Source: Akkermansiaceae bacterium
Lineage (GTDB): Bacteria; Verrucomicrobiota; Verrucomicrobiia; Verrucomicrobiales; Akkermansiaceae
Direction: 5' to 3'
DNA: 64,000 nt
Assembly (NCBI GenBank): GCA_023301765.1
Contig: JALZUC010000028.1
Location: 1 to 64,000, forward strand
Shown: positions 45,090 to 54,059 of the stretch, piece by piece
How the letters are laid out: each line of letters begins with the position of its first letter
How positions within the stretch are numbered: position 1 is the stretch's first letter
Notes under the pieces: model-generated
Told to the model about the DNA's origin: nothing
The model's input: only the letters and a program-made list of their open reading frames with translations
The model's database searches: none
Made by a program: the position numbers and the translations under genes

Positions 45090-46538
45090 ATGTATTTAAA
45101 TAAAGACGTATTTCTGGATAGTGAGACTGCACGCACGCTCTACCACCAAGTAGCTGCATCGCTCCCCATTATTGATTTCCACACTCACCTTCCTCAGCAA
45201 GAAATCATGGACGATCACCGCTTCAGTGATCTCTGGGAACTGTGGCTCAAACACGACCACTACAAATGGCGCCTCATGCGCGGCTGCGGAATCGATGAAA
45301 AATACATCACGGGAGACACCTCACCATGGGAGAAATTTCACGCCTTTGCCTCCATCATGCCCTTAGCTGTAGGGAACCCTGTACACCACTGGGCACACCT
45401 GGAACTACAGCGTATCTTCAACATCCAGACAACCCTCTCAACAGACACCGCTGAAGAAATCTGGCATAATGCCAATAAGCAACTCGCCACGGACTCATCA
45501 CTCAGCGTGCGAGGTCTGTTAGAAAAATTTAATGTTGAGCTAGTCTGCACCACAGATGATCCCGCCTCTGATCTCAGTATTCATAAGAAGTTAGCTGACC
45601 AGAACACTACCACCACGCTACCCACCTTCCGGCCAGACCTCGCTATGGCCGTAGATAAACCAGAGATGTTTACCCAGTGGACACTCAAACTTCAAGAATG
45701 CACCGGCCAGCCAGTCACAGACTTTCCCAGCCTTATAGCAGCACTTAAAAACCGCCATAATGCCTTTCACACCGTTGGCTGCCGCCTCTCAGACCACGGG
45801 CTACCATTCTGCCCGAACGGCTACAGTTCAGATACCACTACGGAAGAACTCAGCGAGATCTTCACCCGCGCCACTTCTGGAAGAACTGCCGCTACTACAT
45901 CTGAACAGGAACTTTTTGCCTCCGCAATCATGACTAACGTCGCCACATGGAATACTGAAAAAGACTGGACCATGCAGCTCCACCTGGGGCCATTACGTAA
46001 CGTAAACACACCCATGTTTCACAAACTCGGACCAGACTCGGGCTTTGATACCATGGGAGCCTGGCCACAGACAGGAGCGCTCGTTCGCTTTTTAAGCTCA
46101 CTCAAGTCTAACGCCATCCTCCCGCGTACTATCGTCTACAACCTTAATCCTAACGAAAGCGCTGCCATATGCTGTGCCACGCAGAACTTCCAAGACGCTA
46201 GCTGCTTAGGAAAAATCCAATACGGCCCTGCCTGGTGGCACCTTGATCACAAGCGTGGTATCATCGAACAACTAGAGCTCCTCACATCTCTTAGCGCACT
46301 GGGCACCTCTGTAGGTATGCTCACAGACTCTCGCTCCTTTACATCATACGTACGTCATGAATACTTCCGCAGACTACTCTGTGGTACCATCGGCAAAGCT
46401 GTAGAGAATGGCGAAATCCCTAACAATCCAACACACCTCAAAACCCTCATCACCAATATCTGTTACACCAATGCCGCAAATTATTTCCGCTGGCCTAAAG
46501 GCAGCACCTCTTTTTACCCTAACCACATAAAACCATGA
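45090..46538 (+). CDS. uxaC: Glucuronate isomerase
   Basis: The 482-residue protein has the uronate isomerase motifs [16 protein letters not shown] near residue 33, [28 protein letters not shown], the long FRPDLAM block and [26 protein letters not shown] near the end. It converts D-glucuronate to D-fructuronate (or galacturonate to tagaturonate). It starts 9 bases after the Ldh gene and overlaps the SDR gene by 4 bases. Confidence 0.95.
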   Translation: MYLNKDVFLDSETARTLYHQVAASLPIIDFHTHLPQQEIMDDHRFSDLWELWLKHDHYKWRLMRGCGIDEKYITGDTSPWEKFHAFASIMPLAVGNPVHHWAHLELQRIFNIQTTLSTDTAEEIWHNANKQLATDSSLSVRGLLEKFNVELVCTTDDPASDLSIHKKLADQNTTTTLPTFRPDLAMAVDKPEMFTQWTLKLQECTGQPVTDFPSLIAALKNRHNAFHTVGCRLSDHGLPFCPNGYSSDTTTEELSEIFTRATSGRTAATTSEQELFASAIMTNVATWNTEKDWTMQLHLGPLRNVNTPMFHKLGPDSGFDTMGAWPQTGALVRFLSSLKSNAILPRTIVYNLNPNESAAICCATQNFQDASCLGKIQYGPAWWHLDHKRGIIEQLELLTSLSALGTSVGMLTDSRSFTSYVRHEYFRRLLCGTIGKAVENGEIPNNPTHLKTLITNICYTNAANYFRWPKGSTSFYPNHIKP

Positions 46539-47314
46539 ACTACATCAATTCTTTATTCAGCCTTAAGGGCAAAGTTGCCGTCATCATCGGTGGCACAGGA
46601 GAACTCTGTGGCCACATGGCTCTCGGCCTAGCCAAAGCAGGTGCTGAAGTCATACTCGCAGGCCGTGACGCCAATAAGGCAGAGGATAAGCTTAAAGCCA
46701 TCTCAGAGGTAGGAGGCAAGGGTTACTTCGTCTCTACTGACCTCACCGAGAAAAACTCACTCGAAAATCTGTTAGAAACAGTTATTGGAAACTCTGGCCA
46801 CGTAGACGTCCTCATTAATGGTGCTGGAGTAAACTCACCTACTCCGTTTTTTGAGGTGGAAATGGATGAGCTAGAACACATCTTTAATGTTAACTTTGCC
46901 GCCACATTTCAGGCCTGTCAGGTTTTTGGAAAATATTTTATCAATGAAGGTGTCCCAGCCTCCATCATTAATCTTGGCTCGATCTCTGGGCTTACCCCAC
47001 TTTCTCGCGTCTTCACCTACTCCGCCAGTAAAGCCGCTGTACATAACTTAAGCAGAAACCTTGCGCGTGAATGGGCAGATAAAGACATCCGCGTAAATAC
47101 GCTCGTGCCAGGTTTCTTCCCAGCTGAGCAAAACCGCAAAGTTCTAGACGAAACTCGTATACTAGAAATCCTGCGTAAGACACCAATGTCTCGCTTTGGA
47201 AATCCAGAAGAACTCATCGGCACTGTGCTTCTACTCGCATCTAACAATGCTGGGGGATTTATCACCGGCACAGAAATAGTCATCGATGGCGGATTTGACG
47301 CTATGAGCATTTAA
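46535..47314 (+). CDS. SDR oxidoreductase (probable fructuronate/mannonate reductase type)
   Basis: The 259-residue SDR shows the dinucleotide motif [19 protein letters not shown], the Ser in NLGSIS, and the YSASK active site. Overlap with uxaC (ATGA) indicates coupled translation, and the location favours a reductase for the isomerised uronate, in place of UxuB. This is inferred from context; SDR specificity cannot be read from sequence. Confidence 0.85.
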   Translation: MNYINSLFSLKGKVAVIIGGTGELCGHMALGLAKAGAEVILAGRDANKAEDKLKAISEVGGKGYFVSTDLTEKNSLENLLETVIGNSGHVDVLINGAGVNSPTPFFEVEMDELEHIFNVNFAATFQACQVFGKYFINEGVPASIINLGSISGLTPLSRVFTYSASKAAVHNLSRNLAREWADKDIRVNTLVPGFFPAEQNRKVLDETRILEILRKTPMSRFGNPEELIGTVLLLASNNAGGFITGTEIVIDGGFDAMSI

Positions 47315-47337
47315 TCAATAAATAAACTAACAAACCT

Positions 47338-48963
47338 ATGTCTGATCTACTCGAGCGAGCCCAGAACGGCCCCCCCCTAACAAAACTGGGCATCTATGCT
47401 AAACTCAGTGGCCCTGGGTGGATTCAGGCGGCAGTTACCCTAGGTGGAGGTTCTCTAGTAGGAGCTCTCTATCTTGGTGTCATCGGCGGTTATGAATTCA
47501 TGTGGCTACAGCCGCTAGCGATGCTCTGCGGCATCATCATGCTCTCCGCTATTTCCCACATCACACTCTCATCTAAAGAACGCCCCTTTGTAGCAGCAAA
47601 AAAGAATATCTCACCGATACTAGCGTGGGGTTGGCTCATTGCTACTATCATTGCAGACGTAGTATACTGCGCTGCCCAATATGGACTTGGGACGGATGCT
47701 GTGCAAAACAACCTAGGGATACTGAATGGAGGGTCTGCACAGACATATACAGTCACCGGCATCTTTACCATTTTTAGTCTTACACTCCTCTGGCTATCTC
47801 TAGGAGGCGGCAAGACATCAAAGGTTATCGAACATGTTCTGAAGGGGCTCGTAGCTATAGTCGTCCTAGCATTCATGGCCGTTGTCATTGTGCTGGCCAG
47901 CCGTGGTGATGTTGCTTGGGGATCATTCTTTAAAGGCCTCATCCCTGATTTCTCAGCCTTATTTAAGCCCACCTCCAGCTACAGTGAGGCCATAGCCGCC
48001 ACTGGTGAAAATGCCTCCTTTTGGAAAAAATACATCGCGGATAGTCAGCGTGACATCATCATTGGTGCCTTTGGATCAGCTGTAGGTATAAACATGACCT
48101 TCTTAATGCCATACACCCTAATGAAACGTGGGTGGACGAAGAGACACCGAGAGCTTTCACGTTTTGATCTAGCACTAGGTCTCTTTGTTCCTTTTATCCT
48201 CGCTACATCATTCCTAGTTATCGCCACCTCTGCCCAGTTTCATGCTAAAAAAGATGGTATCGTTAGCACCGGTAACTACAACGCCGTATTAGACTCATAT
48301 CTCAAATCAAAAAACACAGACTACGATAAAAAATCAGTAACAGCCCAGGCACATCGTGACGCCATCCCATCAGCGGATAAAGAGGTAGCCACCATGGTCA
48401 CTAAGCGAACCGCTAAAGATCTAGCCACGTCCCTCGAACCTGCACTTGGTAAAAATGCACAGCTCATCTTTGGCATCGGTATCCTTGCCATGGCCATTTC
48501 CACTATGATCGTACACATGATGATGAACGGCTACGCAGTCTCAGAGGCCTTTGGTAAACCGGGACAAAAAGCCCTCTTTATGATCGGTGCTTCCATGCCC
48601 GCCCTCGCTGGATTCTTCTCACCCATCTTATGGACAGGGAATCCTGATGTAAAAACTGCGCTGAACATCCCTGCAGGCACCATCGCCACCACACTCCTCC
48701 CCATCGCCTACCTGATCTTCATCCTGCTCATGAACTCAAAGAAAACACTGGGTAATGAAATGCCACGTAATCGCACACTCATCAATATACTTATGCTCAT
48801 TGCAGGCGGGGCAGCTAGCTTTGCTGCTATCTGGAATCTTCTAGGCCGCTATGGGAGTAATGATCCGTTTATGCACACCTTTGGGCTGATCGGCCTCATC
48901 GCCCTACCAGTCTTATTAATCATCGGCGTTATTGGGTTTATAAAAAACAACAAAAGCTCTTAA
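47338..48963 (+). CDS. Nramp-fold transporter lacking the metal-site residues
   Basis: The 541-residue protein has the Nramp/LeuT-like fold with GPGW at the first helix and about eleven hydrophobic helices. The conserved DPGN of metal-transporting Nramps reads GGGS (residues 36-39) and the MPHN of helix 6 reads MPYT (257-260), so the Asp, Asn and His of the metal pathway are missing. An extra hydrophilic segment (about 210-240) and a long loop (about 300-340) are present. The operon suggests a sugar acid or related solute as cargo. A C8 run at 47370-47377 lies near the start. Confidence 0.85.
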   Translation: MSDLLERAQNGPPLTKLGIYAKLSGPGWIQAAVTLGGGSLVGALYLGVIGGYEFMWLQPLAMLCGIIMLSAISHITLSSKERPFVAAKKNISPILAWGWLIATIIADVVYCAAQYGLGTDAVQNNLGILNGGSAQTYTVTGIFTIFSLTLLWLSLGGGKTSKVIEHVLKGLVAIVVLAFMAVVIVLASRGDVAWGSFFKGLIPDFSALFKPTSSYSEAIAATGENASFWKKYIADSQRDIIIGAFGSAVGINMTFLMPYTLMKRGWTKRHRELSRFDLALGLFVPFILATSFLVIATSAQFHAKKDGIVSTGNYNAVLDSYLKSKNTDYDKKSVTAQAHRDAIPSADKEVATMVTKRTAKDLATSLEPALGKNAQLIFGIGILAMAISTMIVHMMMNGYAVSEAFGKPGQKALFMIGASMPALAGFFSPILWTGNPDVKTALNIPAGTIATTLLPIAYLIFILLMNSKKTLGNEMPRNRTLINILMLIAGGAASFAAIWNLLGRYGSNDPFMHTFGLIGLIALPVLLIIGVIGFIKNNKSS

Positions 48964-48987
48964 CCCATTATCCCCCTCTCTTATATT

Positions 48988-50031
48988 ATGAAATTTGGAA
49001 TCATCGGTGCCGGTATGATAGGCCGTTTCCACGCTCAAGCCATTACCGATATGGAAAATGGAGCACTTCATTCTGTTTTTGACCTCAATCAAGAACGTGC
49101 TGAAGCACTAGCTCATGACTTCGGGGCAAAAGCTTACACAGACATGGAAAACTTCCTCGCAGATGCTGAGCTAGAGATCGTCACCGTAGGCACCCCCAGC
49201 GGCGCACACCTAGACCCTACACTAGCAGCGCTTAACGCAGGTAAACACGCCATCGTAGAGAAACCGTTAGAAGTCACCACAGAGCGTATCGATCAGCTCA
49301 CTGCTGCCGCTAAAGCCAATGGTAAAACTCTAGCTGCTGTTCTGAACCGTCGCTTTCACCCCGGTATGGACGCATTTAAAAAAGCATCAGAAGAAAACCG
49401 CTTTGGCACCCTCGCATCTGCCTCAGCCTACGTTAAATGGTATCGTGATCAGGCCTACTATGACTCCGCTGGCTGGCGGGGCACCTGGGCGCTCGATGGT
49501 GGTGGTGCACTTATGAACCAGTCCATCCACACCGTAGACGCTCTACTTTACCTCGCTGGCCCGGTAAAACGTGTCACCGCCACCAAGGCGCTACTGGCTC
49601 ACGAACGTATTGAAGTAGAAGATCACTGCGTCGCTCTTCTTGAGTTTGAAAATGGCGCCCGCGGTGTGATCGAGGCCTCCACCTGCACGTGGTCTAAGGA
49701 CGGTCACCCTGCCAGAGTTCAGCTCTCCGGCACTGAGGGCTCAGCCTTCCTCGCAGACGAAGCATTTGAAATCTGGGATTTTCAAAACGAGCAAGCCGAA
49801 GACACGGAAATCCGCGCCACCCTTATGAAAGGTCAAGAAGCAGGCCTGGGCGCAAACGATCCCACCTCCATTAATACTTACCAACACCAGCGCAACTTCG
49901 AGGAAGTAGTCAATGCCATTCAAGAAGGCCGTGAGCCCTCCACCTCGGCAAACGAATCACGCAAAGCTGTAGAACTCATTCAAGCCATCTACAAGTCCGC
50001 CAAAAATGACGGGCAGTGGATCTCCCTTTAA
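48988..50031 (+). CDS. Gfo/Idh/MocA family oxidoreductase
   Basis: The 347-residue protein has the N-terminal Rossmann motif IIGAGMIGRFHAQAI, the conserved EKPLEVT block after AGKHAIV, and the second-domain GGGALMNQSIHTVDALLYLAG. Such enzymes oxidise or reduce sugars at C3 or other carbons with NAD(P). It is 24 bases after the transporter and 10 bases before the TIM-barrel gene. Confidence 0.92.
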   Translation: MKFGIIGAGMIGRFHAQAITDMENGALHSVFDLNQERAEALAHDFGAKAYTDMENFLADAELEIVTVGTPSGAHLDPTLAALNAGKHAIVEKPLEVTTERIDQLTAAAKANGKTLAAVLNRRFHPGMDAFKKASEENRFGTLASASAYVKWYRDQAYYDSAGWRGTWALDGGGALMNQSIHTVDALLYLAGPVKRVTATKALLAHERIEVEDHCVALLEFENGARGVIEASTCTWSKDGHPARVQLSGTEGSAFLADEAFEIWDFQNEQAEDTEIRATLMKGQEAGLGANDPTSINTYQHQRNFEEVVNAIQEGREPSTSANESRKAVELIQAIYKSAKNDGQWISL

Positions 50032-50041
50032 CTCAAAATAC

Positions 50042-50908
50042 ATGAAACTCAGCGGATTCACAGACGAGGCTGCCCCAGACCTAGCCACCCAGATTAAAGC
50101 CACCCAAGAGCTGGGCTGGCAGTATATTTCCGCGCGCGGAATTGATGGCAAAAACATCCATGACCTAGACGAAGCCGCCTTTGACACTGCATATGGCCAG
50201 CTCTCAGAAGCTGGCATTAAAATCGCAGAATTTGGCTCTCTCATAGGCAGCTGGTCAAAAAATATAGATAGTAATCTAACCTTAACTATGGATGAAGTAG
50301 AGCGCTGTATCCCCAGGATCCAGAAACTCGGCACAGAGATCGTCCGCGTCATGTCCTACGCACAGAAACCATGGGGAGAAGATCAGCAAGATCAAGAGCG
50401 CTTCCGTAGACTACGTGCTATCACAGCACGCTTTAGTGAGGCTGGCATAACCGTAGCTCATGAGAACTGCATGAACTACGGAGGCTTCTCCAGCCAACAC
50501 ACTCTCCGCCTCATAGAAGAAGTCCCTGGCCTACAACTCATCTTTGATACAGGGAACCCAGTCTTCCAGCGTGACCGCTCACAGGAGGAACCACAACCAT
50601 GGCAAGACGCATGGCAGTTTTACCAAGACGTGCGTGAACGCATTATCCACATACACATCAAAGACTGTAGAAACCCCAAAACAGATGACGTGGAGCCAGA
50701 ATATGTATTTCCCGGTGAAGGGCAGGCATACATCCCAGCTATTATAAGTGACCTTATAAAAAATAACTACGATGGATTCATAGCTATTGAACCTCATGTA
50801 GCCACTGTTTTTCATGCAAAATCAAAAGACAAAGACTGGAATCAATGTTATAATTCATACATTAATTACGGTAAATCCTTAGAAAAAATCATCTCAGAAA
50901 ATTCATAA
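50042..50908 (+). CDS. Sugar phosphate isomerase/epimerase-like TIM-barrel protein
   Basis: About 288 residues from ATG at 50042 (an upstream ATG at 50006 would overlap the previous gene). The AP-endonuclease-2-like barrel has KLSGFTDEAAPDLATQI, VRVMSYAQKPWGED, VAHENCMNYGG, LIFDTGNPVFQ and IIHIHIKDCRN with the metal-binding Glu, His and Asp of xylose-isomerase-like proteins. Within keto-sugar operons these may act on 3-keto-sugars. It begins 11 bases after the Gfo/Idh stop. Confidence 0.85.
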   Translation: MKLSGFTDEAAPDLATQIKATQELGWQYISARGIDGKNIHDLDEAAFDTAYGQLSEAGIKIAEFGSLIGSWSKNIDSNLTLTMDEVERCIPRIQKLGTEIVRVMSYAQKPWGEDQQDQERFRRLRAITARFSEAGITVAHENCMNYGGFSSQHTLRLIEEVPGLQLIFDTGNPVFQRDRSQEEPQPWQDAWQFYQDVRERIIHIHIKDCRNPKTDDVEPEYVFPGEGQAYIPAIISDLIKNNYDGFIAIEPHVATVFHAKSKDKDWNQCYNSYINYGKSLEKIISENS

Positions 50909-50912
50909 TTAT

Positions 50913-51596
50913 ATGATGAACATACCATATCTCAGCACCATCATCACCCTCATCCTAGCTCCACTTTCACTAGCAGATGAGACCACCACTATAGAGCATA
51001 AAACTATCTCCCTTTTTGATGGTAAAACACTCACAGGCTGGAAAATCGTGGGTGGAAATGGCAACTTCAAGGTCGAAGACGGCGCGATCGTAGGCTACGG
51101 AAACAACATTAATAATAACACCTTTCTCTGCACAGAAATGTCATACGGTGACTTTGAGCTCACTTATGAATTTAAGTTCGATGACCGCAGTGGTAACTCA
51201 GGCCTCATGTTCCGAGCTCTTCAGAAGCCCTCTAAAGATGGAAACGGCCGTGTTTATGGCTACCAGTGTGAGTCCGATAATAAAGACCGCTCATGGTCCG
51301 CCGGCATCTATGATGAAAAACGCCGAGGATGGCTATTCCCTGACAAGGCAGACAAAGAGCACTGCAGCACATTCACCGCACAAGGACTAAAAACTTTCAA
51401 ATGGAATGAATGGAATACTATCGTGATCCGCTGCCAAGGTAACCACATTCAAACATGGCTCAATGGTGAAAAACGTGCGGACTTCACAGATAACGATAAG
51501 AAACATGATACCCGTAAAGGATTCTTTGGCCTACAAGTTCATAAGGGGAAATCATGTAACGTACGCTGGAAAAACCTTCAACTTAGACACCTCTAG
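50913..51596 (+). CDS. Secreted DUF1080 (3-keto-disaccharide hydrolase-like) protein
   Basis: The 227-residue protein starts with a signal peptide (MMNIPYLSTIITLILAPLSLA) and has the DUF1080 jelly roll with ISLFDGKTLTGWKIVGG, SYGDFELTYEFKFDDRSGNSGLMFR and GFFGLQVH. DUF1080 members hydrolyse 3-keto-glycosides formed by Gfo/Idh enzymes, so its presence directly after such an enzyme is meaningful. It starts 4 bases after the TIM-barrel stop. Confidence 0.9.
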   Translation: MMNIPYLSTIITLILAPLSLADETTTIEHKTISLFDGKTLTGWKIVGGNGNFKVEDGAIVGYGNNINNNTFLCTEMSYGDFELTYEFKFDDRSGNSGLMFRALQKPSKDGNGRVYGYQCESDNKDRSWSAGIYDEKRRGWLFPDKADKEHCSTFTAQGLKTFKWNEWNTIVIRCQGNHIQTWLNGEKRADFTDNDKKHDTRKGFFGLQVHKGKSCNVRWKNLQLRHL

Positions 51597-51626
51597 ACTT
51601 AGCTGACCACCTCATAACGCAGACCC

Positions 51627-53924
51627 ATGAAACGCTCTTCCCATACCCGTATTTTATTAGTCAGCTGCATTTCAGCCATAGGCCTACTCTCACCAGCTCT
51701 CTCACAGCAAGGAGATAGAAAAGGCCACAATATGACCGCCCCCATTGCTGCTACTAAGATTCCACCATCCCCCTACCTCTCACTAGATGATGCCCTGGAA
51801 AAGTTTCAAATTGCACCCGGATATGTCATCGAGCCAGTAGCCTCTGGTAAAGATGTCTACATGAGCGTCGCCCTATCGTTTGATGGTAATGGCCGCGCAT
51901 GGTCTTGTGAAATGCGTAGTTACATGCCTGATCTTGATGGTAATGGTGAAGGCACTCCCAATGGTAGAATCAGAGTATTAGAAGATACGAATGGCGATGG
52001 TAAAACTGACCGTGTTACCACCTTCTTAGAAGGCCTGGTCCTCCCACGCGCCGTGGCCGTCACCAGTGATGGCTGCCTCTACACCAGTGGCCAAACCCTC
52101 TATTTCACAAAAAGAGACGGACTCAAGCCCGTTGGCAAACCTACTATAGTAGACGCTAAATACTCCACTGGTGGAAACCCAGAACATAGCGCTAACGCTC
52201 TCCTCTATGGTCATGATAACTGGTACTATAATGCCAAGAGCACGGCACGCTACCGCCGCATAAATGGTAAATGGATTAAGGATACCACACGTCTGCGCGG
52301 CCAATGGGGCCTAAGTAAAGACAACGCCGGCCGCCTCTACTACAATACTAACAGTGTCACCCTCAAAGGTGACATCTTCCCACCTATGTTTATGCGCGGT
52401 AATACTCACTATAAACCTAAGGTCAAAGTCTCACCCTCCATCGGGTCTAGAGACACTAGCCCCATACACATCACACCGGGTGTAAACCGTGCTTATTTAA
52501 AGGGCACGCTCGATAATCAAGGCCGCTTGAACAAAGTCACGGCCGCGTGTGGTGTCACCATCTACCGCGGAGATAACTTCCCAGAGGAGCAGCAAGGCAT
52601 GGCATTTATCTGTGAGCCTGCTGGAGATCTTATTAAAGCCGTAAAAATCAGCCGTGATCAGTATAATAACCCCACTGGGAGCCACCCATACGGTAGCAGT
52701 AAAGAGTTTCTAGCCAGTTCAGACGAATGGTTTCTACCCTGTAACCTATACACAGCGCCAGATGGCTCTCTATGGCTAGTGGACATGTACTTTGGACTAC
52801 TCCAGCACAAAGCATACATGACCAGCTACCTGCGTCACCAATACACCAGCAGGAAGTTAGACCGACCCGAGCCAAACACTGGCCGAATCTACCGCATTCG
52901 CTATCAAAAAAATAAACTCTCCCCAGTACCCCAGCTGGAAGGGCTATCTACAGCAGAAACAGTCAACTTTCTCAGCCACCCAAATGGCACTATCCGCGAC
53001 ATCGCCCAGCGCCGCATCGTAGAATCTCAAGACTCCTCCGTAACGGACGCGCTGACGCAATTGATAGATACATCGCCAAATTCACTAGCAAAAATTCACG
53101 CCCTCTGGACCCTAGAGGGTCTTGGTGAAATCCCCACAGCAGCACTTGTCAAAGGCCTTAAAAGCTCAGACCCAGATGTAATTAATAATACCCTAGATAT
53201 CATTGCTCGTAGCCGGATGAATCACTCAGATATTAAACAAGCCATCACCTCCCTGGCAAATAAACCACAGACTCTACATGCGCGCATCAAAGCCTCATCC
53301 GCAGCTGGTATGTTAGATCAGGCTCTGGAGCTCACACTTCAATCTAAAAAAACACCCTTTGTATCTGAGGTATTTATCAGCAGCCTTGGCTCAGAAACAG
53401 TAGCCGTCAGAGAAAAATACAAAACAATAAACCACCCTAAACTAGACTCATTACTTACTACTGCCGCAAAAGCCGCCAAGAATAGCAAATTAGTAAAAAC
53501 CAAACCTGGAGCACACCTTAATACAGAAGACCTCACCTCCTTCAAACGCGGTAAAGCTATCTACACCACCAAAGCCGCCTGCTTTGGTTGCCACGGCACT
53601 GATGGCGCAGGTCTAGACAGCCTCGGCCCACCACTAGATAAATCTGAGTGGGTGACCAAAAACCCAGAACGCCTAACAAAGATTCTCCTCCAAGGAATGG
53701 TAGGGCCACTCAGCGTCAACGGGGTGAAATACTCACCAGCACTGGCGATGCCTGGCCTAAAGGATAACGCCTCTATCACTGATCAAGATCTAGCCGATGT
53801 TATCAACTACATTAGCAATGCATGGAGTAATCAGTCCAAGCTCATCACCCCAAACTTCGTTAAAAAAATCCGCTCTAATACAAAATCCCAACAAGCACCC
53901 TATCAAGCGAAAGCTTTAGAGTAA
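51627..53924 (+). CDS. PVC-type propeller dehydrogenase with C-terminal cytochrome c
   Basis: The 765-residue exported protein has a signal peptide, a beta-propeller domain (FDGNGRAWSCEMRSYMPDLD, RVLEDTNGDGKTDRVTTFLEGLVLPRAV) of the sorbosone/glucose-dehydrogenase-like type, a HEAT-like helical segment (about 430-590), and a class I cytochrome c domain with CFGCHG near residue 652. It may oxidise sugars outside the cytoplasmic membrane and pass electrons to the respiratory chain. As the last gene of the operon, 30 bases after DUF1080, it may supply electron acceptance for the sugar oxidation step. Confidence 0.85.
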   Translation: MKRSSHTRILLVSCISAIGLLSPALSQQGDRKGHNMTAPIAATKIPPSPYLSLDDALEKFQIAPGYVIEPVASGKDVYMSVALSFDGNGRAWSCEMRSYMPDLDGNGEGTPNGRIRVLEDTNGDGKTDRVTTFLEGLVLPRAVAVTSDGCLYTSGQTLYFTKRDGLKPVGKPTIVDAKYSTGGNPEHSANALLYGHDNWYYNAKSTARYRRINGKWIKDTTRLRGQWGLSKDNAGRLYYNTNSVTLKGDIFPPMFMRGNTHYKPKVKVSPSIGSRDTSPIHITPGVNRAYLKGTLDNQGRLNKVTAACGVTIYRGDNFPEEQQGMAFICEPAGDLIKAVKISRDQYNNPTGSHPYGSSKEFLASSDEWFLPCNLYTAPDGSLWLVDMYFGLLQHKAYMTSYLRHQYTSRKLDRPEPNTGRIYRIRYQKNKLSPVPQLEGLSTAETVNFLSHPNGTIRDIAQRRIVESQDSSVTDALTQLIDTSPNSLAKIHALWTLEGLGEIPTAALVKGLKSSDPDVINNTLDIIARSRMNHSDIKQAITSLANKPQTLHARIKASSAAGMLDQALELTLQSKKTPFVSEVFISSLGSETVAVREKYKTINHPKLDSLLTTAAKAAKNSKLVKTKPGAHLNTEDLTSFKRGKAIYTTKAACFGCHGTDGAGLDSLGPPLDKSEWVTKNPERLTKILLQGMVGPLSVNGVKYSPALAMPGLKDNASITDQDLADVINYISNAWSNQSKLITPNFVKKIRSNTKSQQAPYQAKALE

Positions 53925-54059
53925 GCCAAGTCATTTAGCTAGGGCACGGCCGCAATTCTTAAGGACATAAATACCCTTCATGGTCATCAAAACCTACAGG
54001 ATTAAGTGCGTAGCGGCTACTTCAGTTTTACGTTAGATTACCCCTGTTAGATCCAGCCT

